A stretch of 64,000 nucleotides of DNA from Paenibacillus lycopersici (GCF_010119935.1 NZ_CP048209.1:5435501-5499500), one strand, 5' to 3'. Counted from the stretch's first letter, positions 25,662 to 34,745 are shown. Notes: a model not told the origin generated them from the letters alone. Numbers and translations are program-made.

Positions 25662-26900
25662 CTAAACCTGCTTGCTCTGCACCTCTTCAAGCCGCAGGAC
25701 GCGCGTATGCTGCGTGTGGCTCCATTGCTTGTTGTTCTGCGTGAAGAACGCGTAGAACGTGATCGGCAGCCACGAGAGCTGGAAGAACACCATCGAGAGC
25801 AAATGCGCGTACATCTTCCACGACTTGATGCCTTCGAGCGCCATGACGAGCGGGAACATGACGACCGTCGCCGTAATGGCCACGGCTGCCGCCCACCACG
25901 GCAGGTAGTAGTAAATCGACGCGAACACGTTGTCGGCCGGAATCAGGTTATCCACGTACAGCAGCGCCGTCACCAGGAATCCGAGGAACGTGTTGTACAC
26001 CGAGATCGAGTACAGCGCGGCGTCGAACTTCACGAAGCTGCGCTCCTTGATGCTCTGCCACAGCAGCGGGAAGAAATAGCTGCGCGCGACGGTGAAGTGG
26101 CCCTGCATCCAGCGCAGGCGCTGGCGGGCCGACGCCTTGAACGTGAGCGGCTTCTCGTCGTATACCTTCGCGTCGTAGTTCAGCACCGGATGAATGCCGC
26201 GCTTCACGCAGCGCATGGAGAACTCCAGGTCTTCGACGAGGCTTGTCGCGCCCCAGCCCATTTCCTTCATCAGTTCGGTGTCGAAGCACATGCCCGTGCC
26301 GCCAAGGTAGTTGGCCATGTTCAGGTTGCGGCGGGACAGCTGCCACAACCGGTTGCAGTACCAGTACGTGATCGCATAGGAAGCCGTAACCCAGGAATCC
26401 GTCGGATTCTTCGTATCCAGGTAGCCTTGAATGACTTTGTGGCCTTCGCACAGATCGTTGTTCATATGGAGCAGGAAGTCGTTGCCCACAAGGTTGTCGG
26501 CGTCGAACATGACGATGGCGTCGTACTGGCGCGGCATCGCCCACAGTTCCTTCAGCATCCACTCGATGGCGTGGCCCTTCCCGCGAAGATGCGGGTTCTT
26601 GCGCTCGCACGCATGAACGCCGTAACCGCGCGCGATGTCGGCCGTGTTGTCCGTGCAGTTATCGCAAATGACGAAAATATCGTAAAGTTCTTTCGGATAA
26701 TCCAGGTTCTTCAGGTTCTCGACGAGCGCTCCAACCACTTGCGCCTCATTGTGAGCGGCGACCAGGACGGCAAACGACTTTTGCGGCTTATGCTGGGCGG
26801 ATCTGCGCTTCCTTGCGATACCGAACAAGGAAATGACGAATTGATACACCCCGATGAAAGCCAAAAAGATTTGAAACATAATGATGATGGTGTTGATCAT
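25662..26900 (-). CDS. Membrane glycosyltransferase family 2, processive type
   Basis: 412 residues. One N-terminal membrane helix, then a GT-A domain: VLVAAHNEAQVVG, ICDNCTDNT, MFDADNLVG (the DxD), SLVEDLEFSMR (catalytic base region) and RQRLRWMQGHFTVAR, the Q/RxxRW signature of processive beta-glycosyltransferases. At least three helices follow. It probably makes or extends a surface polysaccharide or glycolipid at the inner membrane face. It stands alone; the leader AAGGGGGC is 12 nt from the ATG. The substrate is unknown. Confidence 0.87.
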   Translation of the reverse strand: MINTIIIMFQIFLAFIGVYQFVISLFGIARKRRSAQHKPQKSFAVLVAAHNEAQVVGALVENLKNLDYPKELYDIFVICDNCTDNTADIARGYGVHACERKNPHLRGKGHAIEWMLKELWAMPRQYDAIVMFDADNLVGNDFLLHMNNDLCEGHKVIQGYLDTKNPTDSWVTASYAITYWYCNRLWQLSRRNLNMANYLGGTGMCFDTELMKEMGWGATSLVEDLEFSMRCVKRGIHPVLNYDAKVYDEKPLTFKASARQRLRWMQGHFTVARSYFFPLLWQSIKERSFVKFDAALYSISVYNTFLGFLVTALLYVDNLIPADNVFASIYYYLPWWAAAVAITATVVMFPLVMALEGIKSWKMYAHLLSMVFFQLSWLPITFYAFFTQNNKQWSHTQHTRVLRLEEVQSKQV

Positions 26901-27199
26901 TACTTTTTACTGCCCCCTTGAGACCCCAATTTTGTTATATTTTCTCTAGTTTTTGTTTTGCGGCGCGGCGTCTGTATGTGTGTGAACCGCGGCCTTACTG
27001 ATTTTCCATACCGGACGACCTTTTGTCAAAAGTGGAAATCGGCGCTATGCGCTTAAGAAAGCGAAGAAAAGCGCTTGCATTGGAGACGCAGGGAACCGAT
27101 GCGTCGATTTCTTCCGTTTCGCCCTTATTTTCAACCATTTACGTTTAAAACATGTTTCATTTACAATAACGTACCTGCAAACCGTTAAGTTTCAGCGGT

Positions 27200-28378
27200 T
27201 CAACCCCTTATGTGGCGAATTGATGAACTTATTTTCGGGCTGGACGCCGCTTGGAACTTTGCCAGCAGCTCGTCGAAAATCGCATCCCAGGACTGCCGCA
27301 TGCCGTGCGCGAGGCCGCGTGCCATGAACCTGTTCCGCATGCCTTCGTCGCGGTACAGCCGCGCCAGCGCGTCCGCGAACGCATCGGCGTTGCCGGGCTC
27401 GCAGCGGAGGCCGCTCCATTCATGCCGAACGGTATCCACGACGCCGCCGGTGTCCGCGCAAATAACGGGCGTGCCGCAAGCCATCGCTTCCAGCACGACG
27501 TTGCCGAACGTCTCGGTCGGCGAAGGAAACAGGAATACGTCGGCCGCGGCGTACCACTGCTGCAATTCGGGCAGGCCGGTGAAGCCAAGGAAATGCGCGT
27601 CGATGCCTTCTTTAAGCGCCTGCTGCTTGAGTCCCTCCATGGATGGACCGTCGCCCGCAATGACGAGCGATGCTTCCTGACAGACATCGCGCCGAAACTT
27701 TGCAAACGCCGATATCGCGATGTCCGCGTTCTTCTCAGGGGCAAGCCTGCCCGCGTAAAACACGATGTAACGGCTGCGGTCCAGGCCGCGCTTGGCCAGC
27801 AGCTGCTTCCTGTCAACGTTCGGATGGTAGCTCTTCGTGTCGACGCCGCGCGTCCAGACGTCAAGCCGCCTCTCGTCCCACCCCCGTTCCTTCAGCTCCA
27901 GAAGCGTCGATTTGGAGGGTACGAATATAGACCGGCAATCCGCATGGAACCAGTTGATATACCTCCATAACATCTTAACCATCCATTGGATATTGTAAAA
28001 CGCCAAGTAGCGATCAAAATGCGTGTGATAGGAAGCGACCAGCGGAATGCGATGCTTTTTGGCGTAATGAATGCCGAATAATCCCATATTAAACGGCGTG
28101 GCCACATGGATCATCGTCGGCTTGAACGCGTCCAGCGCACGGCGCACGTGAATCGGATTCGGCAGCGCCAGACGGCACTCCGGGTATAAGAAGAAGGGAA
28201 GGCTGGCGAAACGCTCGATGAACGGCGAAGCTTCACGGGACAGCGAGACCGCCGGATCGGGGGCAAACACAAGGCAGGGGATATCTTGGGCACGCAAATA
28301 GTCCGTCCATCGTTCCAAGGTGCGCGCAACCCCGTTGACATCCGGTGCAAACGTATCCGTGAACAAAGCAAGCCGCAT
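27200..28378 (-). CDS. Glycosyltransferase family 4 (lipid mannosyl/glucosyltransferase-like)
   Basis: 392 residues with a GT-B fold. N-terminal MRLALFTDTFAPDVNGVART is typical of diacylglycerol- or phosphatidylinositol-type glycosyltransferases. HVATPFNMGLFGI and SYHTHFDRY follow. The nucleotide-sugar domain has YAGRLAPEKN and the E-x7-E motif in SPTETFGNVVLEAMACGTPV. Ribosome site GGAGG. It is divergent from a PAP2 phosphatase gene, 232 bp away, so both may serve membrane lipid or glycolipid metabolism. Acceptor and donor are not determined. Confidence 0.87.
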   Translation of the reverse strand: MRLALFTDTFAPDVNGVARTLERWTDYLRAQDIPCLVFAPDPAVSLSREASPFIERFASLPFFLYPECRLALPNPIHVRRALDAFKPTMIHVATPFNMGLFGIHYAKKHRIPLVASYHTHFDRYLAFYNIQWMVKMLWRYINWFHADCRSIFVPSKSTLLELKERGWDERRLDVWTRGVDTKSYHPNVDRKQLLAKRGLDRSRYIVFYAGRLAPEKNADIAISAFAKFRRDVCQEASLVIAGDGPSMEGLKQQALKEGIDAHFLGFTGLPELQQWYAAADVFLFPSPTETFGNVVLEAMACGTPVICADTGGVVDTVRHEWSGLRCEPGNADAFADALARLYRDEGMRNRFMARGLAHGMRQSWDAIFDELLAKFQAASSPKISSSIRHIRG

Positions 28379-28610
28379 ATGAAATCGCCTCCGTCATTTC
28401 GGCCTTTGCAGCGCTTGTGAACGATACCCGATTATATGGCGCGCGGACCGGTATTTGACGATAGTGTAAAGGAAGCGTATTACCGTTATATCAAGGCATC
28501 GTGAAGGGATGATGAAGAATTCATACTGGCTTTGCAGGCCGTTGATGCCGCGGTAACATTCGCGGCTTATGCTGGGGAAGGAGAACAATCGCTTACCGGA
28601 GGGGATCGCT

Positions 28611-29168
28611 ATGGTTAACATGGTTTTCTGGGCGTTAACGCAGGAACAGCGGGTATTCTTCTGGGCGAACCGCAGACCGTCGCATCAAGGCTTGAACCGG
28701 TGGCTCAGCCGCTGGTTAGGTACGATTACCCATATGGGAGGCGCGTCGTTTACGCTGCTCTCTTCTTTATTCTCCGCGCTTGCCGCATCCGGCGCGTGGA
28801 GCACGGCCGGCTGGCAGGCGCTCGCCGCCGTCGCCGTCAGCCATCTTCCGGTCGCCGTCGTCAAGCGCAAATTTCGCCGGCTGCGCCCCTATCAAGCGCT
28901 CGAAGCGGTGCATACGTGCAAAAAACCGCTGTGCGACTCGTCGTTTCCATCCGGTCACACAACGGCTGTATTCGCTTGGCTTATCCCTTGGCTGCTTGCC
29001 GATCCGGCATTGCTGCCGATGCTAGCCCCCGTCGCGCTGCTAATCGGCGGTTCGGTCGCTTGGTCGCGCATGTACCTCGGCTTGCACTATCCTTCCGACG
29101 TCATGGTCGGCGCCGCGCTTGGCTCGCTGACTTCGGTGCTCGTCTCCTCGGCCTGGTCTTTCTTCTGA
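28611..29168 (+). CDS. PAP2-family lipid phosphatase
   Basis: 185 residues from the ATG at 28611, which has GGAGGGG upstream. The three phosphatase motifs are KRKFRRLRP, SSFPSGHTT and SRMYLGLHYPSDVMVG, with the catalytic His residues present. Several helices make it an integral membrane protein. The family includes undecaprenyl-diphosphate and phosphatidylglycerophosphate phosphatases. Its last 82 bp overlap the 3' end of trmB on the opposite strand, and both C-termini are in frame through the overlap. Confidence 0.87.
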   Translation: MVNMVFWALTQEQRVFFWANRRPSHQGLNRWLSRWLGTITHMGGASFTLLSSLFSALAASGAWSTAGWQALAAVAVSHLPVAVVKRKFRRLRPYQALEAVHTCKKPLCDSSFPSGHTTAVFAWLIPWLLADPALLPMLAPVALLIGGSVAWSRMYLGLHYPSDVMVGAALGSLTSVLVSSAWSFF

Positions 29169-29872
29169 GCGGCCATTTTCGCGGCCCGGTGGGCAGCGAC
29201 CGCCCGTTCGCCGATGACGACTTCAACGCGGTGGATATTGTTGCCGCGCTCGACGAATTTGCTTTCGTACTCCGTCAGCACGAGATCGTCGCGAAGCTCG
29301 TCCTTATGCAGATGAAGCGAGATATTGCGCATCATCAGCTCCATATCGGCGAAGCTGTTGAGCGAGAATTCGAACAGCGACTGCGAGTCCGTCTTGAAAT
29401 GAATTTCGCCCAGATCATTCAGAATTTCGATATATTTCTCCACGAACCGCGAATGGGTCAGGCGGCGGCGCGCATGCTTGGCCTTCGGCCACGGATCGCT
29501 GAAATTCAAATGAATCCGCTGCACCTCGTTCGGCGCGAACATATTCTCGATGCCTTCGATATTGGCGCGCAGCAGCGCCAGATTCGGCGGCTGCGACGTG
29601 CCGTGCGCCGTCTCCCAGGCCTGGCGGGCCTTCTCGCTCGCGCGGCGGATCAACTCATCGTACATGTCCACCCCGATAAAGTTGATATGCGGGTTCCGCA
29701 CGCTCATGTCGCTGATGAATTTGCCTTTCCCCATGCCCAGCTCGATGTAGATCGGATTGTCGTTGCCGAAAAACTCGCGCCAGCGTCCCTTGTGCGGCGC
29801 CGCATCCAACACGACCAGCTCCGGCTGGGCCTCGATGCTTTCCAAAATTCCTTTTCTTCCTCTAAGGCGCAT
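29087..29872 (-). CDS. trmB: tRNA (guanine-N7-)-methyltransferase
   Basis: 261 residues. Motifs: IYIELGMGKGKFI (SAM loop), NFIGVDMYDEL, LNFSDPWPKAKHARRRLTH (catalytic and tRNA-binding) and FKTDSQSLFEFSL. It forms m7G46 in tRNA. The last 40 residues (AAQKKDQAEETSTEV and on) are a hydrophilic extension beyond the usual end, and this is the part that overlaps the PAP2 gene. Ribosome site GGAGG is 12 nt from the ATG. Confidence 0.95.
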   Translation of the reverse strand: MRLRGRKGILESIEAQPELVVLDAAPHKGRWREFFGNDNPIYIELGMGKGKFISDMSVRNPHINFIGVDMYDELIRRASEKARQAWETAHGTSQPPNLALLRANIEGIENMFAPNEVQRIHLNFSDPWPKAKHARRRLTHSRFVEKYIEILNDLGEIHFKTDSQSLFEFSLNSFADMELMMRNISLHLHKDELRDDLVLTEYESKFVERGNNIHRVEVVIGERAVAAHRAAKMAAQKKDQAEETSTEVSEPSAAPTMTSEG

Positions 29873-29951
29873 AGTGCGTTCATTCCTCCACGTCTCGTAA
29901 GCTAGTCCTTATTGTGCCCGAATTTCGCACCCGTTGTAAAGCGGAGGGGCA

Positions 29952-29986
29952 AATAAAAAGCCGGCGGCGAGCAGGCCGTCGGCTTC
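29952..29986 (-). terminator. Terminator after the 61-residue gene
   Basis: AAGCCGGCGGC and its near-complement around a short loop, then a T-rich run on the minus strand, 20 bp past the stop at 30006. Confidence 0.75.
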
Positions 29987-30005
29987 GGTATAGGCGGAGA
30001 AACGC

Positions 30006-30191
30006 TTAGTTCAGCAGCTGACTCGGCGTGCTCTCCTGCGATTCCAGAATTTCATGCAGCTTCTTGCGCGCGGAAACTTCGATTTTATGGTTATCGTGGA
30101 AACGGATGCCAGCCAGGGACATCAATTCTTTTCTCGTTAATTCAACCGTCACTTTCTCGTCGCCTTGCGGAATTTTCAATTGCTTATCCAT
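30006..30191 (-). CDS. Small conserved hypothetical protein
   Basis: 61 residues, MDKQLKIPQGDEKVTVELTR then KELMSLAGIRFHDNHKIEVS, ending in a charged helix. It has an AGGTGA ribosome site and its own terminator, and reads as a compact soluble protein. I do not recognise the function. Confidence 0.65.
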   Translation of the reverse strand: MDKQLKIPQGDEKVTVELTRKELMSLAGIRFHDNHKIEVSARKKLHEILESQESTPSQLLN

Positions 30192-30666
30192 TCTCCATCA
30201 CCTCACTGAAATAGTCACGCGGATTTCCAATAAATCAACCTGGCATGAGAAGTAGTTGGAAGGTGGTAAAAGTGGTGTATTCGTTGATATGTCGCTCTTT
30301 CAATATAACAGCTCATGTTAGGTTTAGCAAGCCCTAATTTAAAATAAATCGCTTTCATTTACCATCTCTTTTCCGTGCTTGTACGACAATTCCCGTGCGT
30401 TCCGATCGAACTTCAAGCTGCGGCCTCATAGCGTTTTGCGCGAAATTTCGTTATGATTGTAAGTGTCCGCAGGATCTTGAAGAAACGGCGGACTTCGTCC
30501 GTGCCGGAACAATCGTTACTTCACTTATTCTTGCGCGGCGACCGCGGCATGATCGCGATGACCGACAATGGAATTATCGAAGCAAGGCTGGCCGTGCCCG
30601 ATGGGATTTCACTATCGCATCCAAGGGTACTGTCCGCCCATGCATCCTTGAGGAGCTGCAGCTGCA
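30192..30666. other. 475-bp gap with no supported gene
   Basis: The first half is AT-rich (30250-30380) and the second half GC-rich. Overlapping short frames cross it without ribosome sites. It should hold the promoters of the 61-residue gene and of ytqA, but no clear -35/-10 pair was found. Confidence 0.5.
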
Positions 30667-31635
30667 ATGCATGTTCAAAGTAAGTCCGACGCCGCCTCCC
30701 TTACTCCTATTCTGTGGAACGACAAACGATTTCACACCTGGAATTACGAAATGCGCGAGCAATTCGGAGGCAAAGTTTTCAAGGTAATGCTCGATGCGGG
30801 CTTTACCTGTCCGAACCGGGACGGGTCCATCGCGGCCGGCGGCTGCACGTTCTGCAGCGCGCGGGGCTCCGGCGATTTTGCCGGCAGCCGGCGGGACGAT
30901 CTGATTACCCAGTTCAATACGATCCGCGACCTTCAGCATCAGAAATGGCCCGAAGCGCAGTACATCGGCTATTTCCAGGCCTATACGAACACGTATGCGC
31001 CGGTTGAAGAGCTTCGCGAATATTATGAAGCGATTCTCGCGCAGCCCGGCGTCGTCGGCTTGTCGATCGCCACGCGGCCCGACTGCTTGCCGGACGATGT
31101 CGTCGATTATTTGGCGGAGCTGAACGAGCGCACTTACCTGTGGGTGGAGATGGGACTGCAGACGATTCACGAATCGACTTCCGTCCTCATTAACCGGGCG
31201 CACGACACGGCATGCTACGAGGATGCCGTCAAGCGGCTGCGGGCACGCGGCATTCGCGTCTGCGCTCATATTATTTACGGCCTTCCGCAAGAAACGCACG
31301 AGATGATGATGGCTACCGGCCGGGCCGTCGCCGCGATGGACGTGCAGGGCATCAAGATCCATCTGCTGCATCTCATGCGCAAGACGCCGATGGTCAAGCA
31401 ATATGAAGCCGGCCTGCTGCGCTTCCTCGATCAGGACGAATACGTGAAGCTCATCGTCGACACGCTGGAGCTGCTGCCGCCGGACATGATCGTTCACCGG
31501 CTGACCGGCGACGCGCCCCGGAATTTGCTGATCGGGCCGATGTGGAGCCTGAAGAAATGGGAAGTGCTTAATGCCATCGACCATGAGCTGACCAGCCGCA
31601 ATACGTGGCAAGGCCGCCTCTGGGAGGGACGGTAA
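30667..31635 (+). CDS. ytqA: Radical SAM protein YtqA/YhcC family (MnmL-like)
   Basis: 322 residues. The cluster-binding cysteines lie in FTCPNRDGSIAAGGCTFC, followed by GYFQAYTNTYA, GLSIATRPDCLP and a YLWVEMGLQT segment. This fits TIGR01212 proteins. Recent work assigns Bacillus YtqA to conversion of the carboxymethylaminomethyl group at wobble U34 to aminomethyl (MnmL), the substrate for YtqB. The next gene is ytqB, starting at the base after this stop codon, which supports a joint role. GAGGAG ribosome site. Confidence 0.92.
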   Translation: MHVQSKSDAASLTPILWNDKRFHTWNYEMREQFGGKVFKVMLDAGFTCPNRDGSIAAGGCTFCSARGSGDFAGSRRDDLITQFNTIRDLQHQKWPEAQYIGYFQAYTNTYAPVEELREYYEAILAQPGVVGLSIATRPDCLPDDVVDYLAELNERTYLWVEMGLQTIHESTSVLINRAHDTACYEDAVKRLRARGIRVCAHIIYGLPQETHEMMMATGRAVAAMDVQGIKIHLLHLMRKTPMVKQYEAGLLRFLDQDEYVKLIVDTLELLPPDMIVHRLTGDAPRNLLIGPMWSLKKWEVLNAIDHELTSRNTWQGRLWEGR

Positions 31636-32379
31636 ATGGGCTTTCTCAGCGTGCTTGGCATGGCGCAGCGGCTCGTGAAAGAACGGGCCGCGCCCGGCGG
31701 AGCCGTCATCGACGCCACCTGCGGCAACGGCGTGGACACGCAGTTTCTGGCCGGGCTTGTCGGCCCGCGCGGCGCGGTGTACGCGTTCGACATTCAGGAG
31801 GCTGCGCTGGAGCGGACGCGGGCGCGTCTTGCCGCGCTGGAGCTTGGCGGTGCCGGATGGCGTCGGAATGCCAGCCTGACGGACGGCGAGGCTCCGGGCG
31901 TCGGCGAAACGCGGAATGCGGCCGAGCCCGGGGCAGCGGCTTCGGAAGTTGGCCGAGCGCCGCAGCGCGGCGGCCGGGAAGCAGCAAACGGCGGGCCGCT
32001 TCGGCTTGTCCATGCCAGCCACGCGGAGATGGACAAGCATGTGTCCGATGCCCATCGGGGCATGATCGACGCCGTCATGTTCAACCTCGGCTACTTGCCG
32101 GGCGCGAATAGGGACCAGGCCGTCATCACGGAGCCCGCTTCCACGATCGCCGCGCTGAAGCTTGCCATGACGCTGCTGCGGCCCGGCGGCATCGTTACCG
32201 CCGTTCTCTATCCCGGCCACCCCGGCGGGCTTGAAGAAGCGGAAGCGGTCGCGGCCTGGGCATCCGCCCTTCCGCAGGTCGAAGGACAAGCGATGCTCTA
32301 TCGCCTGGTTCAGAAACCGGAAGCGCCTTATTTGATTGCAATCGAGAAGAAATCGGCCGCGGCCAAACCACTAATTTGA
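31636..32379 (+). CDS. ytqB: tRNA wobble-uridine methyltransferase YtqB (MnmM-like)
   Basis: 247 residues, class I SAM methyltransferase: VIDATCGNGVDTQFLA, YAFDIQEAAL, MFNLGYLPGANRD and GGIVTAVLYPGHPGG. YtqB/MnmM adds the methyl group to form the mnm5 side chain at U34. An unusual Gly/Ala/Glu-rich insert of roughly 50 residues (about 75-122) separates two core strands; the family is normally near 190 residues. Its start codon follows the ytqA stop with no gap, so it is translationally coupled. Confidence 0.88.
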   Translation: MGFLSVLGMAQRLVKERAAPGGAVIDATCGNGVDTQFLAGLVGPRGAVYAFDIQEAALERTRARLAALELGGAGWRRNASLTDGEAPGVGETRNAAEPGAAASEVGRAPQRGGREAANGGPLRLVHASHAEMDKHVSDAHRGMIDAVMFNLGYLPGANRDQAVITEPASTIAALKLAMTLLRPGGIVTAVLYPGHPGGLEEAEAVAAWASALPQVEGQAMLYRLVQKPEAPYLIAIEKKSAAAKPLI

Positions 32380-32392
32380 GGAGGAATCATTC

Positions 32393-32791
32393 ATGGCAGT
32401 TCGTAAATTGGAGCACGTAGGCATTATGGTCAGCGACATCGAGAAGTCGATCGCATTCTATACCGAGGTAGTGGGATTGAAGCATCTGTACACGCTGCCC
32501 CACTCGAACGGCTTCATCCTCATGGCCTTCCTGACAGGGTCCGACGGCGAAGAGACCGAGATCGAGCTGATCCAGAATTACCCGGGGGAGCTCGCGGTCG
32601 AAGGCAGAACGCATCACACGGCTTTCACCGTGGACGATATCGAAGAGGAATTCGCGCGCTTGTCCGCCCTTCCGAACGTGAAGATGCGCGATACCGAAAT
32701 TACGACGCTGCCGAATGGCGCCCGCTATTTCTTCTTCGAAGGCCCGGACGGCGAGTTCTTGGAGATGTTCCAGCCCGGCAAGAAGCAGTAA
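32393..32791 (+). CDS. VOC-family (glyoxalase-like) protein
   Basis: 132 residues with two beta-alpha-beta-beta-beta halves: LEHVGIMVSDIEKSIAFYTE and THHTAFTVDDIEEEF. Likely metal ligands are the His in LEHVG, the Glu in EIELIQ, the His in THHTAF and the Glu in FLEMFQP, the arrangement of lactoylglutathione lyase-like enzymes. The real substrate is unknown. GAGGAGG ribosome site, 13 bp after ytqB. Confidence 0.87.
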   Translation: MAVRKLEHVGIMVSDIEKSIAFYTEVVGLKHLYTLPHSNGFILMAFLTGSDGEETEIELIQNYPGELAVEGRTHHTAFTVDDIEEEFARLSALPNVKMRDTEITTLPNGARYFFFEGPDGEFLEMFQPGKKQ

Positions 32792-32860
32792 TCCCCTTTG
32801 GCTGCGCAAGCCATATTGTTCAAGAGAGAGAATCCATTTCGATACAAGGAGAGAACCACT

Positions 32861-33826
32861 GTGACACAAGCATATCCGCTGCAATTCAAACCCGAGATGA
32901 AGGAACGCATTTGGGGCGGCCGCGCGTTGGAGCAATTCGGCCTGGAGCTGCCGGAAGGAGCCATCGGCGAAGGCTGGATGATCGGCGATCATCCGAACGG
33001 CACGACGAAGGTCATGAACGGCGAGCTGGCCGGCCTCGGCCTCGACGAGATCCGCGAGCGCTTCGGACGCGAGTTCTTCGGCACGAAGGGCTATGTCGAG
33101 AACGGCCGTTTCCCGCTGCTGATCAAGCTGCTCGATTGCAACGACGACCTGTCCATCCAAGTCCATCCGACGGATTCGTACGAGCGCCTGCCGAAAGGCG
33201 AGCTGGGCAAAACCGAAATGTGGTACATACTGGCCGCTAAGCCGGGCGCGAAAATCATCTACGGCCTGAAAGACGGCGTCGACCGTCCGGCGCTTGCGGC
33301 CGCGATCGAGGAAGGCCGCGTCATGGACTGCCTGCAGGAAGTGCCCGTCGAAGCCGGCGATGCGTTCTATATTCCGGCCGGTACCGTTCACGCGCTGTGC
33401 GCCGGCGTTGTCGTTGCCGAAATCCAACAGAACTCCGACACGACGTACCGGGTATTCGACTATAACCGTCCGGGCCTGGACGGCAAGCTGCGCGAGCTGC
33501 ACGTCGAGGATTCCCTCAACGTCACCGCCTACGAAGGCGCCGGCGCGAGCCGCATGAAGACGGACGGCATCGGCGGCAACGAATGGCTCGTCATCGCGGA
33601 ATCGCCGTACTTCGTCGTCGAGAAAGGCCTCGTGCGCGCGCCGTGGAAGCTGTCCACGACGTCCGAATCGTTCGTCATTCTCGTCATTGCCGAAGGCGCC
33701 GGCTCGCTCGCTTGGGATGGCGGCAAGCAGGACGTGAAAGCCGGCGAATGCTTCCTGCTTCCGGCCAATCTCGGCGGCTACGAGCTGAGCGGCAGCATGA
33801 CCGTGCTCCGCAGCGTAACGCCTTAA
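32861..33826 (+). CDS. manA: Mannose-6-phosphate isomerase (type I)
   Basis: 321 residues from the GTG at 32861 with AAGGAG upstream; the longer frame begins with an unsupported TTG. Zinc-site motifs are visible: LSIQVHPTDSYERL (Gln, His), GKTEMWYIL (Glu) and FYIPAGTVHALCAG (His), with Arg in NSDTTYRVFDYNR. It interconverts mannose-6-phosphate and fructose-6-phosphate. Short form of the family, as in Bacillus. It follows the VOC gene after 69 bp and ends near a long hairpin. Confidence 0.94.
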   Translation: MTQAYPLQFKPEMKERIWGGRALEQFGLELPEGAIGEGWMIGDHPNGTTKVMNGELAGLGLDEIRERFGREFFGTKGYVENGRFPLLIKLLDCNDDLSIQVHPTDSYERLPKGELGKTEMWYILAAKPGAKIIYGLKDGVDRPALAAAIEEGRVMDCLQEVPVEAGDAFYIPAGTVHALCAGVVVAEIQQNSDTTYRVFDYNRPGLDGKLRELHVEDSLNVTAYEGAGASRMKTDGIGGNEWLVIAESPYFVVEKGLVRAPWKLSTTSESFVILVIAEGAGSLAWDGGKQDVKAGECFLLPANLGGYELSGSMTVLRSVTP

Positions 33827-33902
33827 CGGAGCAGTGTTGACTGGCAGTCGCGGCTTGCCCTCGGCTGAGCCGTCGTTTGGCGGCGCTGCCGAAACGATGA
33901 AA

Positions 33903-33940
33903 CAAAGAGCTCCCTTCGATTGTTCGAAGGGAGTTCTTTG
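33903..33940 (+). terminator. Terminator after manA
   Basis: A 17-bp stem (33903-33919 with 33924-33940, one G-T pair) and a 4-nt loop, 76 bp after the stop. The last 16 bases, GAAGGGAGTTCTTTGT, are repeated exactly at 34525-34540. Confidence 0.75.
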
Positions 33941-33987
33941 TACCCATATTAACGCGGTGTCGTATTAAATTAATCGGACAACGAAAC

Positions 33988-34012
33988 GGCTGTCGAGATT
34001 TTCTCGACAGCC
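33988..34012. other. Perfect 11-bp stem-loop
   Basis: GGCTGTCGAGA and its complement around TTT. It resembles hairpins found near the ends of old insertion elements, but no transposase remnant is visible. No T-run. Confidence 0.5.
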
Positions 34013-34228
34013 CGAGGATGGTGGTGCTACGTCATGTAGTACCCTTCAAATTAATGAGTTAATGTGCAATATACGCTGCTTCGAGCAGGCTCGCGGCAGA
34101 CCGCGCCCCGGAGCACGAACGGATCCTGTTGGCGCTTCGCCGGCGTAGTACGAACTGCTGGTACCGCTTCGAACCAGCCGGCCTCATGACGGCTGGTTCA
34201 CGGTGCGTCCGTCGGTCGATGCAAGGAA

Positions 34229-34408
34229 GCGGACAGGAGATCCGTTATCTGCCTCTTTATCGCGTTTTTTCGTGTGCTCGCGGACAGGAGATCCGTTAAA
34301 GCGGCTGATTAGCCTGTTTTCGGTGTCATTCGGGGACATTAACGTATCCTGTGTCCGTGCGCTGCCCCAATGGCCCGATTTCGCCAAAATAACGGAAGCT
34401 CTGTCCGC
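34229..34408. repeat. Copy 1 of a 180-bp element with 51-bp spaced motif
   Basis: GCGGACAGGAGATCCGTTA occurs at 34229 and 34280 (51 bp apart). Diverged inverted copies follow, with TGTCCG at 34352 and 34402. The inner direct and inverted copies are 71 bp apart, as in copy 2 at 61605-61783. Confidence 0.8.
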
Positions 34409-34504
34409 TTAGTCATAGAGGGAGGGATTCTTTCCTTTCCATACATGCGGCATATGCGTATGCAGCATGCGACATATGCGGCGTCGAACTTTCACGGGCA
34501 GCCT

Positions 34505-34535
34505 GAACTCCCTTCGATAATTTAGAAGGGAGTTC
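34505..34535. terminator. Second copy of the manA-type hairpin
   Basis: GAACTCCCTTC / GAAGGGAGTTC, 11-bp stem, 9-nt loop. It shares 16 identical bases with the hairpin at 33903-33940, 599 bp away. Confidence 0.55.
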
Positions 34536-34612
34536 TTTGTTGTGCATCTAGGATGGGATGCTGTGCTCCGTGCAGCCGGCGCCAAGAAAATCCGGAGCAC
34601 GGAGCGAAGTGT

Positions 34613-34745
34613 AGAGTTGTACCTCGTACACTTCTTGCGGCGGAATCGGCCGCATTCGAGTATAGAGTCGTACCACGTACACCTCTTGACGCGGAATCGG
34701 CAGATTTCGAGCTATGAGTTGGTACCGCGCACACCTCTTGCCGCA
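34613..34745. repeat. 51/52-bp tandem repeat with GTAC palindromes
   Basis: Three units with GTACC at 34619, 34670 and 34722 (51 and 52 bp apart). Each has a GTAC-N3-GTAC-like inverted repeat and a CACNTCTTG-GCGGAATCGG core. They lie just downstream of the lipoprotein gene. Confidence 0.75.

Noticed and set aside
30395-30787. 130-residue plus-strand frame upstream of ytqA
   Set aside because: Overlaps the start of ytqA in another frame, has no ribosome site and no recognisable family.
33988-34012. End of an insertion sequence
   Set aside because: The stem-loop resembles IS-end hairpins, but no transposase remnant, paired terminal repeat or target duplication was found nearby.
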